NCBI RefSeq assembly: GCF_019737615.1
Contig: NZ_JAHKKS010000015.1
Coordinates: forward strand, 20,361-84,360
DNA from: Sphingobium xanthum
GTDB taxonomy: Bacteria; Pseudomonadota; Alphaproteobacteria; Sphingomonadales; Sphingomonadaceae
DNA: 64,000 nt
Reading direction: 5' to 3'
Shown here: piece after piece, positions 9,235 through 18,369 of the stretch
Layout: every line of letters begins with the position of its first letter
Position numbering within the stretch: the stretch's first letter is position 1
Position numbers and translations under genes: made by a program
The notes under the pieces: generated by a model
Database searches by the model: none
What the model saw: the letters and a program-made list of their open reading frames with translations, nothing else
What the model was told of the DNA's origin: nothing

Positions 9235-9379
9235 GAAAATTGCTGTCCTACGGCCTCCAACGCATGGCACCTCGAACCACGCTCTTTCTCATGTCCGAAA
9301 ATCCCTTGTTTTCCCGCCACCGGTGCGGAGGCGGGAAAACAAGGCTCGATAGTGTGACCCTTGTGTGACCTTTGGCCCC
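9235..9379. repeat. Dispersed ~145-bp intergenic element, copy A
   Basis: The same element recurs at 22097-22237. Shared blocks in order are TTGCTGTCCTAC/TCGCTGTCCTAC, CTCTTTCTCA.GTCCGAAAAT (nearly identical) and a terminal block of about 35 nt starting GCTCGATAGTGTGACC with only a few mismatches. Copy A carries between them a perfect 15-bp hairpin (9304-9318 with 9330-9344, loop of 11) that copy B lacks. It lies between the divergent 8701 gene and typA. Likely a mobile repeat or a structured RNA; not coding. Confidence 0.6.
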
Positions 9380-9547
9380 AACCGGCATGGAACATGCTGT
9401 CTTTTGGTCCACGGTCCGGCGGGTCGGGCTGGCGCTTCGACCGCCCGATCGCTCGCCATTGCGATCCCCGGTCAATTCCGCTAAGGGCGCGGCGACTTAG
9501 GGTGGCCCACAGGCTGCGCCGCCAACATCAAAGCCTAGAGAGAAACC

Positions 9548-11380
9548 ATGAGCAAGCCCAACGCGCTGCGCAATGTGGCCATCATCGCGCACGTCGATCA
9601 TGGCAAGACCACCCTCGTCGATCAGCTCTTCCGCCAGTCCGGCACCTTCCGCGAGAATCAGCGCGTCGAAGAAAGGGCGATGGATTCCAACGACCTGGAG
9701 AAAGAGCGCGGCATCACCATCCTGGCGAAGCCGACCTCGATCGAGTGGAACGGCACGCGCATCAACATCGTCGATACGCCCGGCCACGCCGACTTCGGCG
9801 GTGAAGTTGAGCGCATTCTCTCGATGGTCGACGGCGTCGTCCTGCTCGTGGACAGCTCGGAAGGCGCGATGCCGCAGACCAAGTTCGTCACCGGCAAGGC
9901 GCTGGCGCTGGGCCTCCGCCCCATCGTCGTCGTCAACAAGATCGACCGCCCGGACGAGCGCATTCAGGAAGTGCTGGACGAGGTGTTCGACCTGTTCGTG
10001 ACGCTCGACGCGACCGACGAGCAGCTCGATTTCCCGGTGCTCTACGCTTCGGGCCGCAATGGCTATGCCAATGAGGACCCGAGCCTGCGCGCGGGCACGC
10101 TGGAGCCGCTGTTCCAGAAGATCGTCGACCATGTGCCGCCGCCGGCGCTGGACATCGATGCGCCGTTCAGCTTCCTCGTGACGCTGCTCGACCGCGACAA
10201 CTTCCTCGGCCGCGTGCTCACGGGCCGCGTCCAGTCCGGCACCGTCAAGGTCAACCAGCCGATCCACGCGCTCGATGCGACCGGCAAGGTGATCGAGAGC
10301 GGCCGTGCCTCCAAGCTGATGGCTTTCCGTGGCCTGGAGCGCGTCCCCGTGGACGAGGCGAAGGCGGGCGACATCATCAGCCTCGCCGGTCTCACCGTCG
10401 CGACCGTGGCCAACACCATTGCCGACACCAGCGTCTCGGAGCCGATCCAGGCACAGCCGATCGATCCGCCGACGCTCTCGATGCGTTTCGCCGTCAATGA
10501 CAGCCCGATGGCCGGCCGCGAGGGTGACAAGGTGACGAGCCGCATGATCCGCGACCGTCTCTTCCGCGAAGCGGAGAGCAATGTCGCGATCAAGGTGACC
10601 GAGAGCGCCGACAAGGACAGCTTCGAAGTGGCCGGCCGCGGCGAGCTCCAGCTCGGCGTGCTCATCGAGACGATGCGCCGCGAGGGCTTCGAGCTTGGCA
10701 TCAGCCGCCCGCGCGTCCTTTTCGGCGAGGATGAGAATGGCGACCGTACCGAGCCCTACGAGACGGTCGTCATTGACGTCGACGACGAGTTCACCGGCAC
10801 GGTGGTCGACAAGATGAACATCCGCAAGGGCGAGATGACCGACATGCGCCCCTCCGGCGGTGGCAAGACGCGCATCACCTTCTCGGCGCCGAGCCGCGGT
10901 CTCATCGGCTATCATGGCGAGTTTCTGAGCGACACGCGCGGCACCGGCATCATGAACCGACTGTTCGAGAAATATGGCCCGTACAAAGGCAGGATCGAGG
11001 GCCGCAAGAATGGCGTGCTGATCTCGAACGGCGCGGGCGAGGCGGTCGCCTATGCGCTCGGCCCGCTCGAGGAGCGCGGCATCCTCTTCGTGGGCGTGGG
11101 CGAAGCGCTCTATGAAGGCATGGTGATCGGCGAGAATGCCAAGCCAGAGGACCTCGAGGTCAACCCGATGAAGTCCAAGGCGCTGACCAACTTCCGCGCG
11201 AGCGGCAAGGACGACAGCATCCGCCTGACCCCGCCGAAGAAGATGACGCTGGAGCAGGCCATCGCCTATATCGACGATGACGAGATGGTCGAGGTAACCC
11301 CCAAGAACATCCGCCTGCGCAAGCGCTTCCTCGATCCGCACGATCGCAAGCGCTTCAAGCGGAGCGCCGAAGCGGCCTGA
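9548..11380 (+). CDS. typA: Ribosome-associated GTPase TypA/BipA
   Basis: A 610-residue translational GTPase that binds the 70S ribosome and acts in 50S assembly and stress or cold adaptation. The G domain has G1 [11 protein letters not shown]2 region ERGITI, G3 [14 protein letters not shown] and G4 NKIDRP. It is followed by EF-G-like domains II, III and V and the C-terminal domain specific to TypA ([20 protein letters not shown]). Full length for the family. The ATG at 9548 follows GAGAGAAACC. It is transcribed away from the repeat-containing upstream gap. Confidence 0.96.
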   Translation: MSKPNALRNVAIIAHVDHGKTTLVDQLFRQSGTFRENQRVEERAMDSNDLEKERGITILAKPTSIEWNGTRINIVDTPGHADFGGEVERILSMVDGVVLLVDSSEGAMPQTKFVTGKALALGLRPIVVVNKIDRPDERIQEVLDEVFDLFVTLDATDEQLDFPVLYASGRNGYANEDPSLRAGTLEPLFQKIVDHVPPPALDIDAPFSFLVTLLDRDNFLGRVLTGRVQSGTVKVNQPIHALDATGKVIESGRASKLMAFRGLERVPVDEAKAGDIISLAGLTVATVANTIADTSVSEPIQAQPIDPPTLSMRFAVNDSPMAGREGDKVTSRMIRDRLFREAESNVAIKVTESADKDSFEVAGRGELQLGVLIETMRREGFELGISRPRVLFGEDENGDRTEPYETVVIDVDDEFTGTVVDKMNIRKGEMTDMRPSGGGKTRITFSAPSRGLIGYHGEFLSDTRGTGIMNRLFEKYGPYKGRIEGRKNGVLISNGAGEAVAYALGPLEERGILFVGVGEALYEGMVIGENAKPEDLEVNPMKSKALTNFRASGKDDSIRLTPPKKMTLEQAIAYIDDDEMVEVTPKNIRLRKRFLDPHDRKRFKRSAEAA

Positions 11381-11513
11381 GGGCGACGCCAGTTTGAATT
11401 GCGATGGGAGCGGGGGGCGTCTGAGGCGCCTCCGCTCTCGTCATATGCGCGAATCAGTTGCGAGGCGCGTGATCCTCGCAGCAGGATCGGCTATGCACCT
11501 GCGGGGAGATGGC

Positions 11514-11915
11514 ATGCTGAAACTGTCCGCCACCGTCATGATTGCTCTGACCCTGTCCGGCGCATCGGCCGCGCAGGAGCGCAAGCCGTTCGAAATCCCG
11601 CGCGCCTACTGGGGCGAGTATAACGAGCGCGCCGAAGACTGTGGAACGGAGAGCAGCGCAGGCTATTTGCGCATTTCCGAGACCAGCTTTCGGTTCTCCG
11701 AAAGCACGTCGGACATCAACAGCATGATCCACCACAAGGACGGCAGCGTGACGATCTTCGCCAGCACTTCCGGCGAAGGCGAGCAATGGCTGAGCATCTT
11801 CCACGTGGCGCTGTCGGCGGACGGGCGGTTGCTGACGTTGACCACGCCTCAGGCGAGGGAAGAGGAGCAGCGGAGTGTGGCGAGGGTGCGGTGTGTGGGG
11901 CAGGCGGTAGAATAG
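11514..11915 (+). CDS. Hypothetical secreted protein
   Basis: A 133-residue protein with a classical signal peptide (MLKLSATVMIALTLSGASAA, cleavage after ASA/AQ) and a small mature domain rich in Ser/Thr (CGTESSAGYLRISETSFRF). Only two cysteines are seen, one near the mature N-terminus and one near the C-terminus (VRCVG), which could form a disulfide. The ATG at 11514 follows GGGGAG at proper spacing; longer in-frame starts lack one. Family not recognised. About 130 bp downstream of typA on the same strand. Confidence 0.6.
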   Translation: MLKLSATVMIALTLSGASAAQERKPFEIPRAYWGEYNERAEDCGTESSAGYLRISETSFRFSESTSDINSMIHHKDGSVTIFASTSGEGEQWLSIFHVALSADGRLLTLTTPQAREEEQRSVARVRCVGQAVE

Positions 11916-11970
11916 ACGTTGGCCGTCCTCGGAGATCCGACCGGATTCAGCCGGACTCTACGAAGCGGAC

Positions 11971-12000
11971 ACAAAAAGGGCGCCGGTCGTCCCGGCGCCC
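11971..12000 (-). terminator. Rho-independent terminator of the 12024 PEP-CTERM gene
   Basis: On the minus strand a perfect 9-bp GC stem (GGGCGCCGG / CCGGCGCCC, loop of 5) is followed by TTTTTGTG. It begins 24 bp past the stop of the PEPxxWA protein gene and may also stop plus-strand read-through. Confidence 0.8.
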
Positions 12001-12023
12001 CTCTTCATTGGCCGAAGCCGCGA

Positions 12024-12644
12024 TCAGGCGAAGCTGACGGCGACCTTCTTGCGGCGCATGGCGCTGCCGACCAGCGCGAATCCGCCGAGCATCATCGCCC
12101 AGGTAGCCGGCTCGGGAACGCCGCCAGGCGTCAGACTGCCGAACGTCACGTCGTCCCAGCCGAACTGCGCGACGCCGCCCGAGATCACGATCGAGTGCGC
12201 AACGCCGGCGAAGGGCACGACGATGAAATCGAACGAGGCGGGATTATTGGCCGGAATCAGCACGCTGGCGAGCAGTGCGCCGGTGCCGCCGAGGCCCGAA
12301 TAGACGTTGAACGTCGTGTCGGTGAAGCCGCCATAGCTGAAGTTGAAGCCGGTGGTCGTGCCGTTCAGGAAATTGATCCAGCCCGCGCCGCTGGCGGAAT
12401 AGGCCAGGTTGGGCTCAGAAGTCTCGCCGAAGCCGGTCGTGGTGATCCAGTCACCGGCCTGGAACACGATGCCGTAGTTCGGGCCGACGTCACCGGCGCT
12501 GCTGGTGCCGCCGTTGTAATAATTGTCGACCGAGGCGAAGGACGTGATGCCGTCGAAATCGAGCAGCTGGGCGGAGGCCGGTGCCGAGGCGAGCGCGACG
12601 GAAACCAGAGCCGCCGAAGCGAGAAGCTTCGTCATCTTCATCAT
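12024..12644 (-). CDS. PEPxxWA-CTERM sorting domain protein
   Basis: A 206-residue exported protein: signal peptide MMKMTKLLASAALVSVALAS ending at APASA, a ~150-residue beta-rich domain (GITSFASVDNYYNGGTSSAG, TTTGFNFSYGGFTDTTFNVY), then the sorting tail VPEPATWAMMLGGFALVGSA followed by MRRKKVA. The PEP motif, hydrophobic span and basic end are the exosortase recognition signal; the protein is probably processed and anchored or released at the cell surface. The central domain is like those of other PEP-CTERM exoproteins but no function can be assigned. It has its own terminator and no operon partner. Confidence 0.85.
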   Translation of the reverse strand: MMKMTKLLASAALVSVALASAPASAQLLDFDGITSFASVDNYYNGGTSSAGDVGPNYGIVFQAGDWITTTGFGETSEPNLAYSASGAGWINFLNGTTTGFNFSYGGFTDTTFNVYSGLGGTGALLASVLIPANNPASFDFIVVPFAGVAHSIVISGGVAQFGWDDVTFGSLTPGGVPEPATWAMMLGGFALVGSAMRRKKVAVSFA

Positions 12645-12778
12645 GATTCTCCCACATACGGCATAATGCCGTAGCGTCTTGCTATCCCATAGCGGGACAC
12701 TCGTCGATGCCTTTGATGCAGTTCTGTCCGATTTCGAAACAGTTGTCGGGCCGGGCTGCTGCTTCGATCGGGAGCCGT

Positions 12779-13348
12779 TCAGCGCGCCGCCCGCGCCGCC
12801 GCATAACGCGCCTCGCCGGCCTCGGCTTCGCGCTCGATGCCCAGATGATCCAGCGTGTAGCGTCGGGCGAAGCCGCGGACACCCCAGCGGGTATATTGCT
12901 GGACGTGGGTGAGTTCGTGGGCCCAGAGGCGGGCATCGACCTCACCTTTCGCATTGGGACGGAAGAGGATGACTTCGTTGAGGGTGATCGCGGCGGTATT
13001 GCCCTTGAAGGCATTGTTCTGCAGCGTGAAGTCGCGGCCGGTGCCGACGCGGTAGCGCACGCGGGAAAGCAGGTCCTCGGGGAAATGGCCCTTGAGGCGG
13101 GCGCGGATGTCCGCCGGGATGGGCTGGACGCCGGCCTTGAGCGCATCGTCGCGGGAGGCGAGGATCCACTGAGCGAGCGCCTCGCTCGCCATATCCTGCC
13201 CGGCGCGGGTGAGATCGGCGAGGAGCGCGCGGCCGACCTGATCGACGCTCGGGCGCGCCTGCTGCGCCAGCGCGAGCGGCGAGGGCGTCAGCACGAGCAT
13301 GAGCACGGGTGCGACGATCAGGGGAAAGGCGAGGACAGTGCGCGACAT
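12779..13348 (-). CDS. Secreted DUF4157-like putative metalloprotease
   Basis: An exported protein of 189 residues with signal peptide MSRTVLAFPLIVAPVLMLVL. Near the C-terminus lies the zinc-protease motif HELTHVQQY (HExxH) in the context ARLWAHELTHVQQYTRWGV, the core of DUF4157 domains. These are often found in toxins and cell-wall-associated proteins, but a stand-alone protein of this size is more likely a housekeeping periplasmic protein. Start chosen at 13348; 13360 (MHRPMSR) is equally possible. The zinc ligand downstream of HExxH may be Glu in REAEAGEARYA. Confidence 0.7.
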   Translation of the reverse strand: MSRTVLAFPLIVAPVLMLVLTPSPLALAQQARPSVDQVGRALLADLTRAGQDMASEALAQWILASRDDALKAGVQPIPADIRARLKGHFPEDLLSRVRYRVGTGRDFTLQNNAFKGNTAAITLNEVILFRPNAKGEVDARLWAHELTHVQQYTRWGVRGFARRYTLDHLGIEREAEAGEARYAAARAAR

Positions 13349-13563
13349 GGGGCGGTGCATAGAGGCGATGCGCTGAATAGCCGTTTAACGTCCGGATATC
13401 CTGCGCTTCGCCGCGCGGATGGCGCGGCCCGCCGTTGCTTTCCCGCATCTGGCGCCTGGCTGAACGGCTCATTCGAGGGAGGTTCAGGCGCGACTCGCTA
13501 GTCCCGGCCCTGCCAGTCGAGCGGAAGGCCGCGCTCTCCTGGCCCTCGTAAGGGAGAAGTGAG

Positions 13564-13935
13564 ATGAACCTGACCAAGCGTATCCTGACGGCGGCTCTCG
13601 CCATCAGCGCGACGCTGGGGGTCCTGCCGGCCAGCGCCGCGCAGGCGGCAACCAGCGTCAGCATCAGTTACCGCGATTATGACGGCCGCCATGGCCGCGA
13701 CAATCGTGACTACCGCCGCGACGGATATCGCGATCACGGGCGGGACTATCGCCGCGACGGCCGCCGCAATTGGGACCGCGATCGCGACGGCATCCCCAAT
13801 CGCTACGATCGCTACGATAATCGCCGCTACAGCTGGAATGGCGGCTATGGTTATCGCGACCATCGCCGCTGCTGGACGGAGTGGCAGTGGAGCCGCTGGC
13901 GCGGCGAGCGCGTCCCCGTGCGGGTCTGCCGCTAA
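13564..13935 (+). CDS. Secreted Tyr/Arg/Asp-repeat protein
   Basis: A 123-residue protein with a signal peptide (MNLTKRILTAALAISATLGV, cleavage near AQA-ATS). The mature part is built of degenerate YRRDG/YRDHGRDYRRD repeats, followed by DRDRDGIPNRYDRYDN, a DxDxDG segment resembling a calcium-binding thrombospondin type 3 repeat. The C-terminus (CWTEWQWSRWRGERVPVRVC) has two cysteines that could pair. Upstream AAGGGAGAAG precedes the ATG. RcnB-like or surface adhesion roles are possible; no firm family call. Confidence 0.65.
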   Translation: MNLTKRILTAALAISATLGVLPASAAQAATSVSISYRDYDGRHGRDNRDYRRDGYRDHGRDYRRDGRRNWDRDRDGIPNRYDRYDNRRYSWNGGYGYRDHRRCWTEWQWSRWRGERVPVRVCR

Positions 13936-13993
13936 CTGAGTGATGCTGGAGAGGCGTTGACGGCGCGGACCTTTGGCGGCAGAGCGTGCCGCC

Positions 13994-14278
13994 ATGTCCG
14001 ACACACCGCCCGATCGCCTCTCCACCAATCCACGCAGCCCCCATTTCGACATGGAGACGCTGCAGCGCGGCATCGGCATCCGCTTCAAGGGGCGGGTGCG
14101 CACCGATGTCGAGGAATACAGCATCTCCGAAGGCTGGATCCGCGTCGCCGCCGGCAAGACCCGCGACCGCCATGGTCAGCCGCTGACGATCAAGCTGAAC
14201 GGCGAGGTTGAGGCGTGGTTCGAGAATGCCAAGGGCGACGATGCTGGCGACGAGGCCGCGCCCGACGCCGAGGCTTGA
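13994..14278 (+). CDS. DUF3297 family protein
   Basis: A 94-residue protein starting MSDTPPDRLSTNPRSPHFDM, with the conserved GIGIRFKGRVRTDVEEYSIS and LTIKLNGEVEAWFE, typical of the DUF3297 family of small cytoplasmic proteins in proteobacteria. The function is unknown. The acidic tail (KGDDAGDEAAPDAEA) is variable. The ATG at 13994 fits the family N-terminus; a frame extension to 13973 is not conserved. It lies 58 bp after the repeat protein on the same strand. Confidence 0.85.
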   Translation: MSDTPPDRLSTNPRSPHFDMETLQRGIGIRFKGRVRTDVEEYSISEGWIRVAAGKTRDRHGQPLTIKLNGEVEAWFENAKGDDAGDEAAPDAEA

Positions 14279-14308
14279 GCCGGCAGTCAAACTCACCGTT
14301 CGCCCCGC

Positions 14309-15016
14309 TCACTCGGCATGCAGCAGAAGCATGCCGCGCAGGTCCCCGGTTTCCCCATCGACGGTGTTCACCGAGCGCTGCAGCCGGTCGGCGCGGACCA
14401 GATAGGGCTGGTAGTCGGCATTGACGTCGCCGATCAGCACCAGGTCCTGATCCGGCAGATAGCCCAGTATCGGCGAATGATGGCCGTGACCGCGGCCGAA
14501 CAGCGGGCCGCGATGGAAATTGATGATGTAGCGCCGCTTCGGATCGTTGGTGGCGGCCATATGGCGGCGGAAATCGGCGATGGGCAGATTGCGCAGTACC
14601 TCGACCCGCTTGCCGGTGCGCTGGCGCAGCAGGTCACCCAGCGCGTCGAGTGTCAGGCCGCCCAGGAGTACACCGAACCAGGGTTCGTAATCCGTTCCGT
14701 CCAGCACGGCATCTTGTGGCATGGAGCGGCCGAGCGAGCTCAGAACGGTGGCGATACTGGCCGGGCCGCAGAAGCTCGCATTGCTCTGATGGACGATGCC
14801 CTTCGCGCGGTAGAGCTTCGCGACCGGGAGCGACCAGGCTTCGGTCATCCGCGCGCGATCGCGATAGGCCGGCTCCCGCTCGATGGAGCTGATATGGTCA
14901 TATTCATTGGGCGCGAGGAGCAGGGGGCCGACGGTGAACCCGGCCGCGGCGACAAGCAGGGTCGCCAGGCCGAGGAGGATTCGCCGGATGGTCTTCGTGC
15001 CCAGCGCGCGCAACAT
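14309..15016 (-). CDS. Phytochelatin synthase-like papain-fold protein, membrane-anchored
   Basis: A 235-residue protein with one N-terminal membrane segment (ILLGLATLLVAAAGFTVGPLLL) and a papain-fold domain of the phytochelatin synthase family. The catalytic Cys is in NASFCGPASIATVLSS, the His in GRGHGHHSPILGY and the Asp in IGDVNADYQPYLV. Bacterial members usually hydrolyse glutathione to gamma-glutamylcysteine rather than polymerising it; the membrane anchor suggests periplasmic action. It is followed on the same strand by recF's neighbour gap, with no metal-resistance gene adjacent. The exact substrate is unknown. Confidence 0.82.
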   Translation of the reverse strand: MLRALGTKTIRRILLGLATLLVAAAGFTVGPLLLAPNEYDHISSIEREPAYRDRARMTEAWSLPVAKLYRAKGIVHQSNASFCGPASIATVLSSLGRSMPQDAVLDGTDYEPWFGVLLGGLTLDALGDLLRQRTGKRVEVLRNLPIADFRRHMAATNDPKRRYIINFHRGPLFGRGHGHHSPILGYLPDQDLVLIGDVNADYQPYLVRADRLQRSVNTVDGETGDLRGMLLLHAE

Positions 15017-15045
15017 GGGCGCTCCCTAGCACAGAACAGGCGCGG

Positions 15046-16113
15046 TTACACGCTGTCCACATGTCCATTGTCGACGATCAGCCGCGTCGCGGCGCCCAGG
15101 CCCTCGAACAGGCTGGCTTCGGTGCCGGTCATCCACACCTGCCCTCCGGTCGCGCGCAGCCGATCGAACAGGACGCCGCGCCGGATGGGGTCGAGATGCG
15201 CCGCCACCTCGTCGAGCAGGATGACGAGCGGACGGCCGCTGCGCGCGCGGACCAGCTCGGCATGGGCGAGGATCATGCTGAGCAGCAGCGCCTTCTGCTC
15301 GCCGGTCGAGCAGAGCGCGGCATCCTGTTCCTTGCCGAGATGGCGCACGAGGAGGTCGGCGCGATGCGGCCCGGAGAGAGTGCGTCCCGCCGCCTTGTCG
15401 CGGGACCGGCCCGAGGCGAGCGCGGCGATGAGGTCGCTCTCGCGCCCCTCCCAGCCGGACAAGGCAAGACCCGGCCGCGCGAAGAGATGCTGCGCGCTCA
15501 CTGCGATCTGCGCGGCCAGTTCGGCGATGAGCGCGCGCCGCGCCGTGTCGATCGCCGCGCCATGCTCGGCCATCTGCGCTTCGAGCGCGGCAAGCCAGGC
15601 GGGATCGGCGGGCGCCTCGTCGCCGAGCAGTGCATTGCGGGCGCGCATCGCCGCCTCGTATCGCAGGCTGTGATGGGCATGCGCCGGGTCGCGCGCCAGC
15701 ACCAGCCGGTCGAGGAAACGGCGACGCCCGCCGGGGCTTTCGAGAAATAGCCGGTCCATGGCCGGGGTCAGCCAGCTGATCGCCAGCTGCCCCGAGAGCG
15801 CATTGGCCGAGGCCGTCCTGCCGTCGATGCGGACCTGCCTTTTGTCCGGCGTGGCGGCGTCCGTGCCGGTGCCGACCTGTCCGTCGCCGATATGCGCAGA
15901 GATGGCGAAGCCGCCCGGCCCGCCCTGCCGCGCCATGTCACGCAAGGCCGCGCCGCGCAGGCCGCGCCCCGGCGCCAGCAGCGAAATCGCCTCGAGAATG
16001 TTGGTCTTGCCCGCGCCATTCTCGCCCGCGAGCACGATCATCGGCTCGTCCGGCGCGATGACGGCATCGGCATGATTGCGGAAATTCGTGAGGGCAAGCC
16101 GGCCGATCGCCAT
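15046..16113 (-). CDS. recF: DNA replication/repair protein RecF
   Basis: A 355-residue SMC-like ATPase that loads RecA at single-strand gaps together with RecO and RecR. Walker A is GENGAGKTNILEAI, the signature region contains LLSPGR-type LLAPGRGLRG, and Walker B/D-loop is RPLVILLDEVAAHLD, all intact. Start MAIGRLALTNFRNH at 16113 matches the family N-terminus, where ALTNFRNH is conserved. In many bacteria recF follows dnaN; here dnaN lies about 30 kb away in the same window. Length normal. Confidence 0.94.
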   Translation of the reverse strand: MAIGRLALTNFRNHADAVIAPDEPMIVLAGENGAGKTNILEAISLLAPGRGLRGAALRDMARQGGPGGFAISAHIGDGQVGTGTDAATPDKRQVRIDGRTASANALSGQLAISWLTPAMDRLFLESPGGRRRFLDRLVLARDPAHAHHSLRYEAAMRARNALLGDEAPADPAWLAALEAQMAEHGAAIDTARRALIAELAAQIAVSAQHLFARPGLALSGWEGRESDLIAALASGRSRDKAAGRTLSGPHRADLLVRHLGKEQDAALCSTGEQKALLLSMILAHAELVRARSGRPLVILLDEVAAHLDPIRRGVLFDRLRATGGQVWMTGTEASLFEGLGAATRLIVDNGHVDSV

Positions 16114-16217
16114 GGCCCGCTGGTAACCATCAACGGATGACAGGCCAAGGGCTTCTGTGGCAGAGAGGGTTGCAAGGGGAAACGGACCAACCTTCGGACA
16201 TGAGGACCAGGAGCATG

Positions 16218-16778
16218 ATGCGGATCGGAAAGACGATGTGGACAGCGGCTGCCCTCTGCGGCGTGATGATCGCGACCAGTACGCAGGCGGCACTGCCGGT
16301 CGGTGCGCAGGCGCCCGATTTCGAGACGCGCGGCGCGCTCGGCGGCAAGGTGTTCACGCTCAAGCTCTCGCAGGAGCTGAAGAAGGGGCCGGTCGTGCTC
16401 TATTTCTTCCCCGCCGCCTTCACCCCCGGCTGCACGGCCGAGGCCAAGGAATTCGCGGACATGTCCGACGAGTTCAAGAAGCATGGCGCGACCGTCATCG
16501 GCATGTCGGCCGACCCGGTCGACAAGCTCGCGCAATTCTCGACCGAGGCCTGCCGCAGCAAGTTCGCCGTCGCTTCCGCGGGCCCCAAGGTCGTCTCGGG
16601 CTATGATGTCGCACTCAAGAGCACCAATCCCGCCTTCGCCGGCAAGACCGACCGCACCTCCTATGTGATCAGCAAAGCCGGCCGCGTGGTCTATGTCCAC
16701 AGCGCCATGGGCTATCAGGAGCATGTGAAGAACACGCTCGACGCGGTGAAGTCGCTGGAAGCGCCCAAGAAGAAGTAA
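16218..16778 (+). CDS. Peroxiredoxin, exported form
   Basis: A 186-residue thioredoxin-fold peroxidase with a predicted signal peptide (RIGKTMWTAAALCGVMIATS, cleavage near TQA-ALP). The peroxidatic Cys is in AAFTPGCTAEAKEFADM, of the AhpC/TSA (BCP-like) type, and a second Cys in TEACRSKFAVA could be the resolving residue. Because of the signal it probably detoxifies peroxides in the periplasm. The ribosome site AGGAG just upstream favours the ATG at 16218 over in-frame 16200 or 16215. Start uncertain by a few codons. Confidence 0.85.
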   Translation: MRIGKTMWTAAALCGVMIATSTQAALPVGAQAPDFETRGALGGKVFTLKLSQELKKGPVVLYFFPAAFTPGCTAEAKEFADMSDEFKKHGATVIGMSADPVDKLAQFSTEACRSKFAVASAGPKVVSGYDVALKSTNPAFAGKTDRTSYVISKAGRVVYVHSAMGYQEHVKNTLDAVKSLEAPKKK

Positions 16779-16800
16779 GCGAAGGGGCGGCTGGACGTTG

Positions 16801-17349
16801 GTGCGGCCGCTTTTGAGCTTCCTTGGGTTGGTGATCGCGTTCGGGGCGGCGATCTGGGTTGCCAGTGTCGGGCAGCCAGCGCGGTTGACCGACAGTGATG
16901 GCGAGCGCGTCTATGTCGTCGATGGCGACACGCTGCGCATCGGCGACAGGACGCTTCGCCTGAACGGCATGGATGCCGTCGAGCTTCGCCAGCTTTGCCG
17001 CAATGCAGATGGTAGTTCATGGGCGTGCGGTCTGGAGGCGCGTGATGCGTTGACCGAGATGGTCGCTGCTGAAGGACTCGTTTGTAATGCGCGCGGATCG
17101 GCTGGATATGGCCGGGCGAGCGGCGATTGCCGGACAAACGCCTCGACATCGCTTGCCGCCGATCTCGTGACGCAAGGCTGGGCGGTCGGGGACAAGCACC
17201 AGTCGCTCGTGCGCCGGCTGGTTTCCGATGGAAAGTTTGCGGCCGAAGAAGCCGAAGCAAAGGCTGCGAAACGCGGTATCTGGCGCGGTACCTTCGACCA
17301 TCCCGTGGTCTGGCGCTCCACGCATCCCCGAGAGCAGGAAGCGGACTAG
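16801..17349 (+). CDS. Thermonuclease-family (SNase-like) secreted nuclease
   Basis: A 182-residue protein with one N-terminal hydrophobic segment (LLSFLGLVIAFGAAIWVAS) and a staphylococcal-nuclease fold: VYVVDGDTLRIGDRTLRLNGMDAVELRQ, containing the D-G-D-T metal-site motif and the catalytic-Arg strand. ALTEMVAAEGLVC and a C-terminal RGIWRG helix complete the domain. Four cysteines could form periplasmic disulfides. It begins with GTG (a TTG precedes it) 23 bp past the peroxiredoxin stop, so the two may be co-transcribed. Confidence 0.8.
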   Translation: MRPLLSFLGLVIAFGAAIWVASVGQPARLTDSDGERVYVVDGDTLRIGDRTLRLNGMDAVELRQLCRNADGSSWACGLEARDALTEMVAAEGLVCNARGSAGYGRASGDCRTNASTSLAADLVTQGWAVGDKHQSLVRRLVSDGKFAAEEAEAKAAKRGIWRGTFDHPVVWRSTHPREQEAD

Positions 17350-17397
17350 CCAATTCAGCGGGGACATTTGACGGGATCACCCAATCGTGACTGCTAG

Positions 17398-17528
17398 CCT
17401 CTCCCGCTTGCGGGAGAGGGAGGGGCCCGCCGCGTAGCGGTGGGAGGGTGAGGGTCTTCACCGACATCTCGCCCAAAGCAGAAAAAGAAAGACCCTCACC
17501 CAACCCTCTCCCGCAAACGGGAGAGGGC
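17398..17528. repeat. Large palindromic intergenic repeat
   Basis: Two hairpin units of the type CTCTCCCGCTTGCGGGAGAG and CCTCTCCCGCAAACGGGAGAGG flank an inner inverted pair (GGGAGGGTGAGGGTCTT with AAGACCCTCACCCAACC). The element fills most of the 340-bp gap between the nuclease and the PEP-CTERM gene and resembles palindromic repeats common in sphingomonad intergenic regions. Nothing else is seen in this gap apart from the AT-rich leader of the next gene. Confidence 0.7.
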
Positions 17529-17691
17529 TATTGCTCGTCCGCACTGCCTGAGCTCTCCTGCGCCCAATCGTGGCATCCGCCCGTCGAGCCGCGCGAAAAT
17601 CGTTAACCATCTTTGAACGCCCGGCGCCATGCGCGCCACTAACCCGGTGACGCCATCGTGGGATCGGCGTCTTCCAATGGGAGATTGAAGC

Positions 17692-18333
17692 ATGCGCAAA
17701 TCGCTGATGGCCGCCGGTATCGCCGGCCTTATCCTCACTTGCACCCCAGCCCAGGCGGCCAGTGTGATCGACGCCACCGGAGATTTCCTGCCCGGCTATA
17801 TCGGGCCGCATCAGGCCGATCTCGACGTCACTGCCTTCTCGGTGGGCTATGATTCGGCGAACAGCCGCTTCCTGCTCAGCGCCACGATGGCCGGGCCGAT
17901 CGATCTCAATCTGGGCGGCTTCTACGTCATCGGCGTCAACACCGGACCGGCGGTCGCCCCCGGCCCGTTTGCCGGCATCGGCCAGCCGAACGTGATCTTC
18001 AACACCGTCATCATCCTGCGCAAGACCGGCGCGAGCACCGCCAACGGCAATCCGGTGACGCCATTCTTCAATGGCGCAACGGTGAGCGTCGTCGTGCCGC
18101 TGTCGCTGCTGCCTGCCGCGGCTAACGGTTTCACGCCGATGGACTTCGGCTTCAACATCTGGCCGCGCAGCGGCGCGGGCGGCGTCAACGTGATCAGCGA
18201 TTTCGCGCCCGAGAACGCCAATTTGACGGCCGTGCCCGAGCCGGCGAGCTGGGCGCTCCTGCTGGCGGGCTTTGGTGCGGCAGGCGCCGCGTTGCGGTCG
18301 CGCCGTCGCATGACGACGCTTCGCTACGCCTGA
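17692..18333 (+). CDS. PEPxxWA-CTERM sorting domain protein
   Basis: A 213-residue exoprotein: signal peptide (MRKSLMAAGIAGLILTCTPA, cut after QAA-S), a beta-rich domain (GDFLPGYIGPHQADLDVTAF, TMAGPIDLNLGGFYVIGVNT) and the sorting tail VPEPASWALLLAGFGAAGAA plus RSRRR. Compared with the two longer copies in the window, the last segment RRRMTTLRYA is longer after the basic cluster. ATG follows GGGAGATTGAAGC. No linked exosortase. The domain is typical of surface or biofilm PEP-CTERM proteins; function unknown. Confidence 0.85.
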   Translation: MRKSLMAAGIAGLILTCTPAQAASVIDATGDFLPGYIGPHQADLDVTAFSVGYDSANSRFLLSATMAGPIDLNLGGFYVIGVNTGPAVAPGPFAGIGQPNVIFNTVIILRKTGASTANGNPVTPFFNGATVSVVVPLSLLPAAANGFTPMDFGFNIWPRSGAGGVNVISDFAPENANLTAVPEPASWALLLAGFGAAGAALRSRRRMTTLRYA

Positions 18334-18369
18334 CCCCAGAGCCCCTGAACCGGGGGAGACCGACAACTC

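Noticed and set aside
9117..9395. Possible 92-aa minus-strand protein in the dispersed element
   Set aside because: A similar frame exists in copy B, but the DNA is conserved in all positions and gaps are not in codon multiples, so shared noncoding sequence explains it.
9497..11341. 614-codon minus-strand ORF across typA
   Set aside because: Antisense shadow of typA; rich in Arg/Asp/His with no domain.
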